From Cycas panzhihuaensis (Eukaryota; Cycadophyta), in assembly GCA_023213395.1 (NCBI GenBank), contig CM041465.1, positions 87,923,741 to 87,987,740 on the forward strand: 64,000 nt of DNA. Direction: 5' to 3'. The notes beneath the pieces were generated by a model. It was not told the origin of the DNA and ran no database searches. It worked only from the letters and a program-made list of their open reading frames with translations. Within the stretch, counting starts at the first letter, position 1, and every line of letters starts with the position of its first letter. The position numbers were made by a program, and so were the translations under genes. Positions 21,521 to 32,971 of this stretch are shown piece after piece.

Positions 21521-22289
21521 GGCATTCCCCTCCTCGAAATGGAGGGGGGCAAGGTCAACTGGAAGGGAGGAACCAAGAGGGATTGGGTCGGCTAATGTGG
21601 ACCCAATCGCTAAGACCTTCCGTGGCCAAGCTTGTGGTGACCAGAGGCAAACTTGGCATGGAACTCGCTATGTTCCAAAGAAAGCCTCGCTGTTTTGAAG
21701 TAGTCCACGCCATTGATGGCCTCGACTGAATGGGCGAGGCGAGAGATAGCGAGGAGCGATAGGACCCAGATGGCTCGAAGACTTCCGCCATCCGCCGGGA
21801 TGACGAAGGAGAGTCAAGGAGAGGTCCCTCGAAAAGCAAGAGGGAAATCTCAACATCGCCGCCACGGAGGCGACGAGGTGGAAGAGCTCGACATGATGAT
21901 CGATGCGCAATGTCATGTGACATGTGAAAGTGGCCCTTGCTTTACAACAAAAGAGGCCCTAAGAGGGAGGTTAGGGCTAGGAAGGCGCCCCATCAAAAGT
22001 GAGGAACGAGACGGGTGAGGACGATCCTCATCCTCACTATGTGATCCGTCATCATCAAACACCGACGACGCCGTAACTCCCGACACCAATAGAGCAAAAC
22101 GCCAAGCTAGGGAAGAAGATGCAGGACTTTCTTCTCAGAGGGAGGAATCAGAATTCCAATAGAGCAAGCCGAGGCATGGTTAGGAGGGTGTTTGTTTCCT
22201 CTCGTATGGCCATGGCTTGCCCGGGCGAGGCCTAGTTGGTTTGGCGAGCGATCGTCATGAGGACAACTTTCATCCGCCCATTATGGACA
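21521..22289 (-). other. T1 protease-RT linker
   Basis: No domain recognised. The minus strand has overlapping ORFs in two frames. Tat polyproteins usually have a long poorly conserved linker here. Confidence 0.5.
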
Positions 22290-22628
22290 AATTTAAGTTG
22301 TCCCCAACGGTGGAACACACGGCTCCCATTTGGTCAAGCCATGGTCGACCCGTAAGGTGTTGTAATCAACATCGACATTGAGGACGACGATGCCTGAACG
22401 ACGGCCTTGTCCTCGATGGTAAGAGGCATCGAGATGCATCCTAAGGGAGTCTTCTGCATCATAACCTCGACAGCCGTGGAACAGTTCCAAGGCGTAAACA
22501 CCGAGCTCTTGCATAACGCCGCAAGGGCATGGCGTTGACGGAGGAACCGCTGTCCACGACTTCTCCGTAACGCACCTGGAGTATCTATGGTAATGGTGAA
22601 AGGGAAGTTCCATCATGCTCCCTTCCAC
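22290..22628 (-). pseudogene. T1 aspartic protease
   Basis: The active-site block VVDSGSSVNAM is at 22528-22560 on the minus strand. The C-terminal protease motif GRPWLDQMGAV lies about 60 codons downstream (about 22310-22345). One or two frame changes lie between them. It cleaves the Gag-Pol polyprotein in this family. Confidence 0.78.
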
Positions 22629-23378
22629 TAGATGCGGAGATCTCCGGGATCGAAGGAGATAATGGGTTCATCGCTTGGGGTTGTACCCAAGGCGTGAACG
22701 GATGCGTCATTCGATCCAAGAGCTTCTAGGAGGAGCGCTGTTGCCCGGGCAACTTCTCAAGACGCCCATGATGGACATCCCGGCCAATCGTAGAAGCTCT
22801 TCGACTATGGAAAAAGGCTTACCCCTCCCTGTGGGTTGGGTAAGGGCTCTCCTAAAGTCGAATCGCCTGGGGCGCACGGGAATCGTCTTGGGAAGCGCAG
22901 GAATCTCCAGAGGAGGATCAAGCTGCGAGGTAGACGCGGAGGCACCAGTTGCCTCCTTGGCAGCTTGAGACCGAGTTAACGCGTAGAGAGGAGTGGTCTC
23001 GAGCATTTGGATCACCTTCTTTCCCTTGTTACGGGACTGCGAAGGTGATGGAGCACGGCGGTCAGGGGTTCGCGAAGAGGAAGGCGACCTCTGCACACCC
23101 TTCACTCTACCACGCAAAGGGCGGGGATCGGGAGACCTATCCCGATTCCGGTTGTTCCTTCTTTGTCGACATGCGACCCGCTCCCCATGCTTGGGAAACG
23201 GGTCACTATGAATGGCCGATCGAGGTTAGGCCTCGATGTTCGCCTGGGGACGAGTCAGCGGTGGGCCGCGCGTGGCCGTGTGCCCGCAACGTGAATCGCC
23301 ATGGAAGCATTCTCCGTGGATGGAGCACCACCTCTTCTCAAGGGAGGATCGGTCCTTCTTGCTTGAGAAGATCGGGTG
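22629..23378 (-). pseudogene. T1 gag tail, basic nucleic-acid-binding region
   Basis: ORF 22707-23117 is rich in Arg, Ser and Pro at its start, then contains LYALTRSQAAKEATGAS. A '...TRSQ' block between gag and protease is usual in Tat gag-pol. I looked for a CCHC knuckle around 23140-23300 and found none. Confidence 0.55.
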
Positions 23379-24110
23379 TTACCCTTTGGGGGCATCGCAT
23401 GAGAAGTCCGGCAGATGTTTATGGGAGGTTGGCGGCGAAGGAGGTTGGAGTTTTAACTCCTTCATCGCGGCGCCGAATGAGCGAATGGCGGAGGTAAGGG
23501 GATCTAAGGTCCTCTCAGTCGGGTGAGAGGTGGACCTAGCGGGCTGCGAAGGTGCGGTCTCCTTCGCTGGAGGAGGCGCCTCGTGACGTTGCGAGGGCTT
23601 GGGAGGTTTCTTGAGTCCCGCTTGGATCTCAATGGCCTCCAAAGCCAAACACCTCGAGATGGCAGAGTCACACGTGGTCGCCCCCATCTTGAGGACTTCC
23701 ACATGCACTTCGGACGGCGTATTGACAAAGAGATCCCTCTTCAACTGCTCAGGCAACGTGGCCTTGGTGGAGTGAAGAAGATCATGAAAGTGTCGCACAA
23801 AGTCACGATTCATCTCATCGTGACCTTGTTTAAGAGACAAAAGCGCTTTCATTCTGCTTTCGAACGGGCGGGCTACGTCAAAGTAGTTGACGAACTCGTC
23901 CACTAGTTGCTGGAATGAAGAGATCGAATGGGCAGGAAGGCAGTAAAACCACTTGAGGGCATCGCCCTGCAAGGACCGCGGGAATAGCTTCATAAGTATA
24001 TGGTCGTAAGCCCAATAATCGATGCACGCTATAGAGAAGTCGCAGATATGCTCTGCTGGGTCTTGCGACGAAGTCCCGCTGAATTTGGGAACTTGTGAGG
24101 GTGAGACGCA
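23379..24110 (-). pseudogene. T1 gag capsid domain
   Basis: Minus strand: PKFSGTSSQDPAEHI and the DY..YDHILMKLFPRSLQGDAL block, then WFYCLPAHSISSFQQLVDEF, HDEMNRDFVRHFHDLL and ATTCDSAISRCLALEA; this is the retrotrans_gag domain. The open part 23379-23993 (204 codons) is uninterrupted, and the N-terminal 35 codons lie just upstream in the same domain. It ends in a Pro-rich tail with coiled-coil-like AIRSFGAAMKELKLQ. Confidence 0.88.
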
Positions 24111-25248
24111 GTTAGTCCTCGCCTCTAATAGATAATGGCGTCGACCTATAGTCCATGAAAGGACGGTCCTTGCTTGGGCTAACCCGTCGACAACCGATAA
24201 AGGAATGGATGGGGTGGTAAACCCATCCTCCTGGGAAAAGGCCCCTTGTTGGAAAGGGGCCGCGTAAAAGCTCGAAAAGAGGTACGCCCCTCATGGCGAC
24301 GCAAAGAATGGGAGTTGTCCGGACGACTAAACGGAGGATGAGGTATGGGCCACCCGTAGGTGGCGCGACCCCATATGGGTGCAACGGGTCCACCCCATAA
24401 ACAGGGAGATGGCTTCCCTTGCCTTGCCCCCAAGGTTGAGCAAAGGTAACCGGAGGCACGAAAGAGAAGGACCACCAATCTAAGTTTTGGGCATATGTAG
24501 GAGTGGGTCCCACATGGATAATCTACGGCGGCACTAGTAGGACCCCGAGGCCTACTAGGGAACGCATGCGTCACGTTCGGAGGTGGCGCGTGCGTTTGGC
24601 TAAGGCATGGCATGCTAACCCCGAGTTGAGGGAAGGACACACCACAAACGGGCCCTGAGGAAGTAGGACCACGGTTGGAAACAAAGCGCAACACTTGCCT
24701 TGGGGAGCCGGGTAGACACTGACAGATGTGTGTGTGGTAGGAGCGCCGATTGTTGTAAATGACGCAGCATGGACGAAGAAGATGCTATGTTACGCAAAGA
24801 TTTCGCAAACCATCTAGGATGCTACCGGGCGAGCCGCTCGAAAGCACTCGCCAAGCGCCTCGACCGCGTCGGCGGGAGGGGTATCCTCGTAGCCATATGA
24901 GGTCCAAGGGGCTTCGAAAGTAGGGGATCCTTCGGGGCGCCCCTCGTAAGGCTCGCCAGTGGGGTGGCGAGTCTCGTGGGGGCCCGAATCTTCCGCTGCT
25001 TGAGTGAAAGGCTGAAAGTCATTCGGGTGGAAATGGTCATCTGGGTAGTAGATGGAATCATTGCCCTCCTGGGCGGATTCCGGAGCAGACGAAGGGAACT
25101 CTTGAGTTCCCCGCCATGGGACTGTGAGGGCCCAATCAGACGGGTAACCTTCTATTATCGAATCGGGGTTCGACGACGAGAGGGAACGAGACGATTGGTC
25201 TTCTAACAACGGCGGTAAGCCTCGCAAGCGACGTGAGAAACGTCGCAT
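24111..25248 (-). pseudogene. T1 gag N-terminal region
   Basis: First ATG after the PBS starts a 144-codon ORF (24814-25248) beginning MRRFSRRLRGLPPL, then acidic, Ser/Pro-rich sequence. A Pro/Gly/Tyr-rich stretch with several frame changes runs from about 24800 to 24112. No known domain; position says it is the gag N-terminus. Confidence 0.6.
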
Positions 25249-25405
25249 GCAACGCCTTTGCGGCCGTTAGGAGAACGGAAAGGAAAGGAAGGGAAGAAAC
25301 GTAAAACACGTCGGGGGTTGCCCAACTGAAAACATGGAATGTGAAACTACCTAGAGGCAAGAACACCAACAAGGAGGGGAAGCGGATTTAGCTCCCTTTA
25401 CCGCG
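25249..25405 (-). promoter_or_regulatory. T1 leader with candidate splice donor
   Basis: About 160 bp between PBS and the first gag ATG. The minus strand contains GCCTCTAG|GTAGTT with GT at 25349-25350, a fair 5' splice site; GCGCG|GTAAAG near 25400 is a second candidate. Could pair with the acceptor before the extra RNase H. Inference. Confidence 0.4.
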
Positions 25406-25425
25406 CAATCCCCAGATGGTCACCA
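25406..25425 (-). other. T1 primer-binding site (tRNA-Arg type)
   Basis: Minus strand TGGTGACCATCTGGGGATTG one base after the LTR end. It resembles TGGCGACTCCGCTGGGGATC, the complement of a plant tRNA-Arg 3' end, with a few changes; Tat/Ogre elements are known to use tRNA-Arg. Confidence 0.65.
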
Positions 25426-25426
25426 A

Positions 25427-27925
25427 TGAAACGCCTCATGGGCGTGATCCTACGGCCTAGCAAAGGGATACAAAACACCACACTAATTGGGCTAAGGCCG
25501 AGGATCTCACCTCGCAGACGCCCGCTTGCCGGAGTTCTGCCGGGGATCGAAGGTGCCTGGTTGCTTCCAGGTAGCCGTGCGAATACGAGGCCTTCCTACC
25601 CTTCGAATGGCCAGGAAGGAGAGGGAAACCTCACGCGTTGCAGCTTCTCAAGGTAATGAGAAGGCAACAAAATCAACGCGGCAACAGTGTGAAGTAAGGT
25701 GTGGTTGAGGGATACAACGAAACGGGTCTTCTATTCCTATGTTATGTAAAGTAAAAGAAACTAGTGCAGAAAGTAAATGTAAAATAAAAGACTATTTCCT
25801 TTTTCCTTTATGTTTCCTTATCTTTTACTTATCAAGCATGTACAAAAAACAAGAATGATATAAAAGGGAAAAAATAAAGGAAACGCGAGGAATACAGGTC
25901 CCATGATTGAGGTCAAAGTACAGTTGATCTCGCGTTGTTTTTGCTCCCTCCTTCTCCTTTCTCCACGCACGCGACGTCGATTGACGGCGATAAGGGGGTT
26001 CACTTACCTCCCCGTGAGCATGCGAAATCAAATGAAATGAAATGACGAAAAGGAAACGCAAAACTAAAGGAGAGAAAGTACCATGAGTGAGCTAACCGAC
26101 AATGGGTTCGCTCCACGCGCTACCCTCACCGATGCGATCCTACAAGAGAACACAAAGAGTACCTTCCTCTCGAGGGAGAGGCTACAAAATATACAAGGAG
26201 ATATATGTGTATGAATTACAAACTGAAATCAAGTTAGCTAATCAAACTAAGCTATATGTCAAAATGTAGCAAAACGGAAACGAGAGCATATGAGGTACTT
26301 CTACACTACCAAGTGCCACAAACACACGGAGTGGAACTGAGTATAGCCTCGAGATGGCTAACTCACCCACGAGAGGTCTCCAAAGGGGCCCGGGAAAGGA
26401 ATGCCTGTGGTAACAAAGGTGGATGCGAGTTGTCTCAAACCGGCCCTGGACACTCGACACAATCTCCTAAACTCCTTCGACCTGCTCCTTAGGACAACGT
26501 GTATGGTAAGGGGAAGAGGACAAGGATCGAACCCTTGGGGAGAAGGACTAATGGGGATCGGAACCCCGCCTATCTCCCTCAAATCCTCGTATATGCTCCC
26601 TTACTCTAACTGACTGAGGAAAGGACGAAAGAAGACTTGGAGAAAATGAGGAAATCCAAAGAGAAAACCGGAAAATGGATTCGGGTCAAGGTGGCACTAA
26701 GGCTGCTATGGCTAATGGTAGCTACTTTTATTCAAGGGGTAAAAGCAAGGGGAAAGAAGAGGTAGAATGCTTGACAATAAATAAAAGAGACATGCAAGTA
26801 TATCCAAGGGTTTGCAAGCAAAAGCAAAGGAAATACAAGTAAAAGGAAGAAGAAATGCAAGAAAATACAAAAAAAGCAAGTAAAGCTAAGGGGTACCTTG
26901 TGTAGAGAGGTCATGCATGCCTCCTACCACTAGGGACAGTAGTAATAGAGGTCAAATGAAGACTGATCATGAGTGCTCCCAGCTGCAAAGTAGATGGAAG
27001 AAGCCCTTTGTGAAGTTGGGGATGTGAAGCAAGTCTTTTGGGCAACTTCTTGGTTGAAGAAGTCCCTTGAATCTTTGTGTAGTTGCAAGAGGAAGAGAGC
27101 TGGTTGTGGAGAGTAGTAAGGCAGAATGGCCCCGCAAAATCCAATCGTGGCGCCTTTGTCCTTCCTTCTCGCTTGATGTGCCCGAACTTCTTTGATTTCG
27201 TGTCTTCTTATCTTTTGTGGAGAGCTTTTCTTTAGAAAACTTAGAAAATGAACTCAAGAATGATGCCAATGAGTCAAAAAATCATTTTATGTCTTGTTCA
27301 CGGAAGTGAACGTTGGGGGCATCAGCGCCTTCAGACGTGAGCCACGCCAGCTCGTGAAAAACGCGAAATCGTTACGTGGTTCTCTTTTAAATTTCAACAG
27401 ATTACTCAAGAAATTCACAGATCGCTTAGTTTACCGCATCACCGAAATTTAAAAAAAGAGAAAATGAAAGAAAAATCAAGCTTTTAAGGTAAGAACATGG
27501 ACTAAACATGAATGACATCACCTGGGGGAAGGCCCAGCAAAGGGACAAGTATCCAGACGATGCAAAGAGCCCTAACTAAGGGTTAAACCGACTTAGGAAG
27601 GATCGAACATAAACGGCATGTTGTAACAAGAACAAACAAGTCAAGTAAATAATCCCGAGAAACTGTGGAGACATCGTGAGTGGTTGTAGGCCATACGGGG
27701 TGTCGCATTCGCTGAGGAATGCCCCCGCTGTGAGTCGTCATAGTCAAGGCGCTGTTAGGCACATGCATTTATGAGCAAGCAGACAAACAAATGCATGTAG
27801 GCAGGCATATGTCAATCAAACTACTCTAAACTACCTTAATTAACATAGGTAAGAAAAGTAAGAACGTATACCTGAACAAACCTGTGTCGATGCGTCTCGA
27901 GTCCATTCCCAATAGCTGGGAAACA
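25427..27925 (-). repeat. T1 5' LTR (2499 bp)
   Basis: Plus-strand limits TGAAACGCCTC...AGCTGGGAAACA. Collinear with 11785-14320; next to the PBS, so it is the 5' LTR on the minus strand. ORFs within it are not conserved between copies. Confidence 0.93.
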
Positions 27926-27930
27926 AACCC
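27926..27930. repeat. Target-site duplication of T1 (right copy, aaccc)
   Basis: Identical to 11780-11784; the C1 LTR continues directly after it. Confidence 0.9.
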
Positions 27931-28126
27931 ATCACAAAATTATTGATTACATTGATACAAAAAACATAATGTATAAAGGACTTCAGATCCCTTTAAATAG
28001 ATCCATAAATGTCTCATGTATTACATCCATTAACTCACACAATAATAAATTACATTATAATATTTGCATCATATATATATCATATTAATATTAGTCAGGT
28101 TAAGTGGATAAGATACCACTCTAATA
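27931..28126 (-). repeat. C1 5' LTR, U3-proximal part
   Basis: Aligns with 5991-6190 (ATCACAAAATTATTGATTAC-type block, GATCCCTTTAAATAGATCC, AAGTGGATAAGATACCACTC). With 11682-11784 it gives a 299-bp LTR against 297 bp for the 3' LTR. The outer end reads CTAATA, so the terminal TG has decayed to TA on the minus strand. Confidence 0.87.
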
Positions 28127-28131
28127 TAGGG
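28127..28131. repeat. Target-site duplication of C1 (right copy, taggg)
   Basis: Identical to 5889-5893. Confidence 0.88.
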
Positions 28132-28560
28132 AAATAATAAAAAAATGATTTCAGATTCCTCAGATTGATAAACTATTACACATATTACATGGAGTATAAT
28201 ATGTTATCAAGCTTGATTTAAGATCCAACTACCACCAAATACAAATAAAAGATGAAGATACATATAAGATGATATTTTATACCCACTAGGGTGACTGCAA
28301 GTTCAAAATGATGCCATTCAAAATTACAAATGCTATTGCCACATTCTAAACACTAATGAATAAGTCACTAACTACATTTTTGAGGAAGCTCATATTATTT
28401 TTATTTAATGATATTATGATCTATAATGGAGGTTGGAAGAATCATGTGGTCCATATTGACAAAATCCTTAATACCCTTCATAAAATAAACCCTTTGCTAA
28501 ATGTATATTTGGTAAGGAGGAAGTTGAATATCCAGCCCACATCATAATCTGAGGAGTCAA
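28132..28560 (+). pseudogene. Element A reverse transcriptase, C-terminal part
   Basis: Continues the RT broken at 5888: VIKLDLRSNYHQIQIKDEDTY (about 28204-28265), a KMMPFKITNAIATF block (about 28305-28350) and the catalytic region LFNDIMIYN (28398-28425), with Asn in place of the first catalytic Asp, then WKNHVVHIDKILNTL. Stops present. Confidence 0.82.
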
Positions 28561-29110
28561 GGTTGATCCAAAAATAATTTAAGGCCATTTAAGATTGGCC
28601 CAACCCAAGAAATAATACCTAGTTGAGAGGATAAACCTACTTAAAAAAGATGCTTTCTAATGGAGCGAGTACGCAGAGAATTGCTTCCAAAAACTAAAGG
28701 AAATCATGACATTAGTATCTATATTAAGATAATTTTTACAAACCATTCACGTTCGATTGTGACACATTAGGAATTAGGGTAAGAGTGCTTCTCATGTAAG
28801 AAGGAGAACCAATTCCCTTCGAAACAAGGAAACTCAACAATTGAGAATAACTTAAATACTCTTATGATAGGGAAATATTGGCTATAGTAAATGCTTGGCG
28901 TAAATGACATCGATATCTTTTAGGAAGCAGATTCACAATAAAAATGGATCTTAACAACATGTAATTTATCTTAAAATAAAAGGAATTATCGTTAGAATAA
29001 CAAAAATGAATCAATAAATTACATGTGTTTAATATTAAAATAATTTATAACAAAGGGAAGTTGAACGTGGTTGTAGATGCCCTATCCTGAAAAGAGGAGG
29101 ATTCCCAACT
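28561..29110 (+). pseudogene. Element A RNase H
   Basis: PFTFDCDTLGIRVRVLLM (about 28748-28800), EGEPIPFETRKL (28802-28835), YSYDREILAIVNAWRK (about 28860-28905) and NKGKLNVVVDALS (about 29050-29090) follow the gypsy RNase H order, with stops. Confidence 0.78.
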
Positions 29111-29269
29111 CAATGTAGTATCCCTATTGTTTCTGAGTTTGATATAAGATATTAAGGTAGAGTATACTAAAAACATAAATGTTTAATAACTTTGTAAGGG
29201 AATCCAACAAGACAAACATGATAAGTTTAAATGGAAGAATGATGTCATATGGTATAAGGGAATAATCTT

Positions 29270-30031
29270 CTTGTGTCAAGATTCCAAGTTTTACCATAAG
29301 ATTATGGAAGGAGGATACTCAACTCCAATGACTAGTCATACAAGGTTCTTTAAAACCCATTTGTAGATTAAGTAATTATTCTTCTAGAAGGGAATGAAGA
29401 AGGAAATATAAAAGTCCATAGCTTAGTGTATAGAATGTTAAGCAAATAAATATGAATGTATAACATCACTGGGATTACTGTAACCCTTGTCTATTCCCCA
29501 ACAAAAATGGAAAAGCATCAATATGGATTTCATAATTGGGTTACTAAGGTCAAAAGGGAAGGATGCAATCTATATAGTGGTTGATCACTTGATCAAATTC
29601 ATATATTCCATGGTAATGTGACCCACTTACAATGCTCCTCAAATAACTAAAATAATTATGAAAAAAATTCATTGGCTACATGGGTTCCCACACGTTATCA
29701 TGAGTGACAAAGATCCCAAATTCTTAAGTCATTTTTAGTAGGAGTTGTTAAAATAAGCAAGAACTATATTATCCATGAGCATAAGTTACCACCCACAATC
29801 TAATGGATAGACAAAAGTAATAAACAAGTGCCAAGCACATTATTTAAGAAATTATGTTATAGATAAACATAATGTTTGGGTTAGGTGGTTGCATCTTATA
29901 GAAGCATGGTATAACTTGATGTCCACATAACTATCTATATGTCTCCCTTAAGAGCTATGTATGGTTATGACCCCATACAGATAAAAGATTGGGTAACCAA
30001 GGATACTCAAGTCCCAGTGGTAGAAGAGTCT
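29270..30031 (+). pseudogene. Element A integrase core
   Basis: SINMDFIIGLLRSKGKDAIY (about 29518-29577), IVVDHLIKF, VIMSDKDPKFLSHF (about 29696-29737), SYHPQSNG followed by TKVINK (Glu to Lys at the catalytic position, about 29785-29830) and LRAMYGYDPIQIKDW (about 29945-29995). It breaks at 30031 where T2 begins. The zinc-binding part (about 29280-29450) is badly decayed. Confidence 0.82.
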
Positions 30032-32430
30032 TGCAATCGCTCAAGCAACGGAATGGACTCGAGATGCATCGACTCAGGTAAGCTCATGTATACGTTCTCA
30101 CTTCTCCCTGCTCTTGTTTGAATGAGATTGTTTAGCATAGACTACTTGACATATGCTTGCCTACTTGCATTGCTTCTTTGCCTGATCATAGTGCATGTGC
30201 TTACAGCACACTTTCAGCCTATGACGACTCACAATGGGGGCATTCCTCAGTGAATGCTGCACCCCATATGGTGCACAGCCACCCACTTCATCTCCACGAC
30301 CTCCCGGGATGCTTCAGCCAGTCATGTTTGCCCCTGTTACGATATTTTGCTCATGTTGCAGTCTCCTCCAAGTCTGATTAACTCCTTGGTTGAGACCCAT
30401 TTTGCTGTTTTGACTATTTGTCCATCACCTGGGTATTCCCCTAGTTGTTTCAGCCTTAATTTACTCTCAATATTAACTCCAAAGCCTTATTCCTACTTAT
30501 TTTTATTTATTTTTTTGTTTCACCGCATCAACAGAACTTAGCGATCAAGTGATCTTTTCCGCGATACTACAAAATTTACCGTGGGGCGACTGTTTGAAAT
30601 TTGAAAAAAAATCACGCGACAGTTTCCACTTTTTTCGCGAAACTACCGTGTGGTACCTGTTCATTTACATCGCCATGACATCCCCAATGTTCACCCGCAG
30701 TGAACAGGGGATAAAACAAGTAATCCTCTTCATTTTGAGGGATTTTTCACTCATTTTTACAGGAATTTACACAAAATTCTCACAAAAAACCTACTACAAA
30801 AAGAGACACACAGTTGCTGGCTCAATTCCAGGGACCATTGCTGCCCCTATTGCTCACCAACAGCAAGCTCTACACCTACTTGCAGAACTTCAAGGCTTCA
30901 AAGAGGATCATCTTCAAAATCTCCCAAAAGACAAGCTGCAAAGACTCCAAACTCATAGGATCGTCCTCATATTTCTCTCTTCTCTAAACCAGCCACTTCA
31001 ATCCACTGAATGTTGGTTCTTTCCTACTGTTTTTTCTAGCAAATTCATGTTTGGTGTCTTCACAATAAGGTACCTCTTATATTTACTTTGCAATTTGTAT
31101 TGTTTCTTTATGTTCTTGTGGATAAACTCTTAGTTCACATGCCTTCTTATCGTTGTATCTATCTGGCATCATTTTCTTGTTTTTTTTATACAATAGTGTT
31201 CTCCCAATTATCCCAACAAACCTACTCTTAGGTGGCTGTTGCAGGGGGGTAACACAAAGAGAATTTAAGGGAGGAAGGCGGGGTTCGTCCCCTCTCATCC
31301 TTCTCCTGTGGTTCCGTCCCTTATTCTCTTTCCCCTTGCCTTTGGTGCTTTCCTAGGAGTCAGGTTAGGGGGTTTGGCAGCCTATTTTCAGAGCTAAACT
31401 AGTGTTGGCAGCCCATTGCCACGATGGTTCTAGATTTCCATCCATTGGTTTTGGCCATCGCATAAGCCCCGAAACCGCTTCTTGCTAGTTAACGGTTTGC
31501 TACTCACCTAATCCGACGATTTGTTGTTCGTAGCATCTCGCTCATACCTTTTAGTTACCCTCTTCTTTCTTATTATTCGCTACCCCGTGTCCTTACTGTG
31601 AGTCTGTTTCCCTTCCCGAGATTGAGTGGAGATTCCTTGTGGGTGAGTTAGCCATTCCGAGGCTATCCTCTTCGTTTTTGGGTGTCATTTGCAGTAACTG
31701 TTTGCGGGAGTTATGTTGCATGATTATTTTCATTAAATGAATATATATATATGCTTAGCTTAGTTTGATTTAGTTCCATCTGAGTTTAGCACATATACTT
31801 GATCTACTTTGTGGCCCCTCTTCCGAGAAGGAGATACTCACCTAGTTTGCTTGTAGGATCTTGCATTGGTGGAGTTGCGTGTGGAACGGTACTCATTGCA
31901 GGTTAGTTCTACATTTAGTGCTTTTTTGTCTTTTTCCGCTATTTACTTTTCAGTTTTACTTTCGCATGCATAAGGGGAGGTAAGCTAGCCCTTTCTTCGG
32001 TTGCTCGCGGTAACCATTGCCGACCGATATCGCATGCGCAACGAGTAGAGCAGGAAGGAGTGGGAAGCAAAGAGACGGATAGCACTCCATTCGTACGCCA
32101 GGTCCAGGTACTTTTCTTATCCCTGTGTATCTTCTTTATGCTGTTGTCTTTTATGCACATGTTTGTGTAGTTAGAAACATATAAGGAATTGAAAGTGGAA
32201 AGGAACATATTTTTACTTCACATTTCTGTTATCTAGTGGTTAGTCTAGCATGTTTAGATAGTTTACCTGGTGTTAGAGCTACCCGTACTTTACCCCCATT
32301 TTGTAGCCTACACCTAGATGCCACACTCTACCTATATCCCTATTCTCGTGTTGCCTTCTCACTCCCTTGAGAAGACACAACGTGCCAGGTTCTCTCCTCC
32401 TCTTCCCGGCCATCTGAGGGGTAGGAAGAC
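30032..32430 (+). repeat. T2 LTR, first part
   Basis: Begins TGCAATCGCTC, then GGAATGGACTCGAGATGCATC, matching the T1 LTR start read on its minus strand (GGAATGGACTCGAGACGCATC). Further matches: ACATATGC.TGCCTAC, ATGACGACTCAC, GGGGGCATTCCTC, GTGGGTGAGTTAGCCAT, GGGGAGGTAAG and GAGAAG...CAACG. The open stretch at 30549-31133 is not conserved in T1 and is not taken as a gene. Confidence 0.85.
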
Positions 32431-32727
32431 TGAAAAGAGTGGATCTATCCTTCATCTCCATGCACTAAACATAAAGGCAAACGTGGGAGCAAGAGAGACT
32501 TGAGAGAAAGAAAGTAGCTCTCACAAAATGGGGAGGTAAGAATGAATCTCCTCCATTGAGCTTTACTTTTATATTGAGAGAGGGAGCATTTGAGTTAGGT
32601 GAAATGAAATTACACATAATGCACATGAAAGTGCATTTCACTTAAGTGATCTAATTTAAAGTTCACTTAAGACCCTTTTTCGAAATAATCAACTAATGTA
32701 ATGACCTTATGTCATTAACCCTTTTCA
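32431..32727 (-). repeat. C2 3' LTR (297 bp), with TATA box
   Basis: Plus-strand limits TGAAAAGAGTGG...AACCCTTTTCA, with inverted ends TGAAAAG/CTTTTCA. The minus strand has TATAAAAGTAAAG at 32562-32574, a good core promoter. Confidence 0.95.
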
Positions 32728-32742
32728 ATCTCCCCCTTAATG
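32728..32742 (-). other. C2 polypurine tract
   Basis: Minus strand TTAAGGGGGAGAT directly before the LTR start. Confidence 0.85.
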
Positions 32743-32971
32743 GTAGAAGGTCATTTCATTCTATTTTATTCTATCCTATGAGGTCTTCATTTGAGCCTCT
32801 TACAAAGCAAACTAGTATGATACTTTTGTGGGAAACCCTCATGGGGAAGAAAACCCACAAATTTTCTAATCTACTAACCTAGCTCAGGCAGCTCTTTAAA
32901 TGTAGCCAGATAGCCAAACAGTACAATAAATTTTGTAATGAAATCTCATCGAGTCTCCATATACCATTTGG
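32743..32971 (-). other. C2 untranslated region before the polypurine tract
   Basis: Short non-coding stretch with CTCATGGGG-type phrases related to the adjacent repeats at 33028-33135. Confidence 0.5.

Larger units (their letters stand above)
11785..27925 (-). mobile_element. Element T1: 16.1-kb Tat-lineage Ty3/gypsy retrotransposon with antisense PMD gene and extra RNase H
   Basis: Bounded by 2.5-kb LTRs, TG...CA ends and a perfect TSD. Minus-strand order: 5' LTR, PBS, gag, protease, RT, RNase H, integrase, then a plus-strand plant-mobile-domain gene, then a minus-strand archaeal-type RNase H ORF, then the 3' LTR. Large size, extra ORFs, tRNA-Arg-like PBS and an archaeal-type RNase H are known hallmarks of the Tat lineage. 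There is only about 180 bp between PBS and the first gag ATG, so no Ogre-type ORF1 upstream of gag. Much more GC-rich than all surrounding sequence. Confidence 0.9.
5894..28126 (-). mobile_element. Element C1: Ty1/copia retrotransposon carrying T1 in its 5' LTR
   Basis: Minus-strand copia element with a perfect 5-bp TSD (taggg). Own length is about 6.1 kb after removing T1 and its TSD copy. Order on the minus strand: 5' LTR (27931-28126 plus 11682-11784), PBS, leader, gag, PR, integrase, RT, RNase H, polypurine tract, 3' LTR (5894-6190). Copia order (integrase before RT) is clear. All genes carry stops. Confidence 0.87.

Noticed and set aside
25400-25430. A tRNA 3' end (…CCCCAGATGG, then CACCA) on the plus strand
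   Set aside because: There is no tRNA body upstream, and the position next to the LTR end shows it is the primer-binding site of T1 read on the other strand.
30549-31133. 194-codon plus-strand ORF
   Set aside because: It lies wholly inside the T2 LTR and is not conserved in the homologous T1 LTRs.
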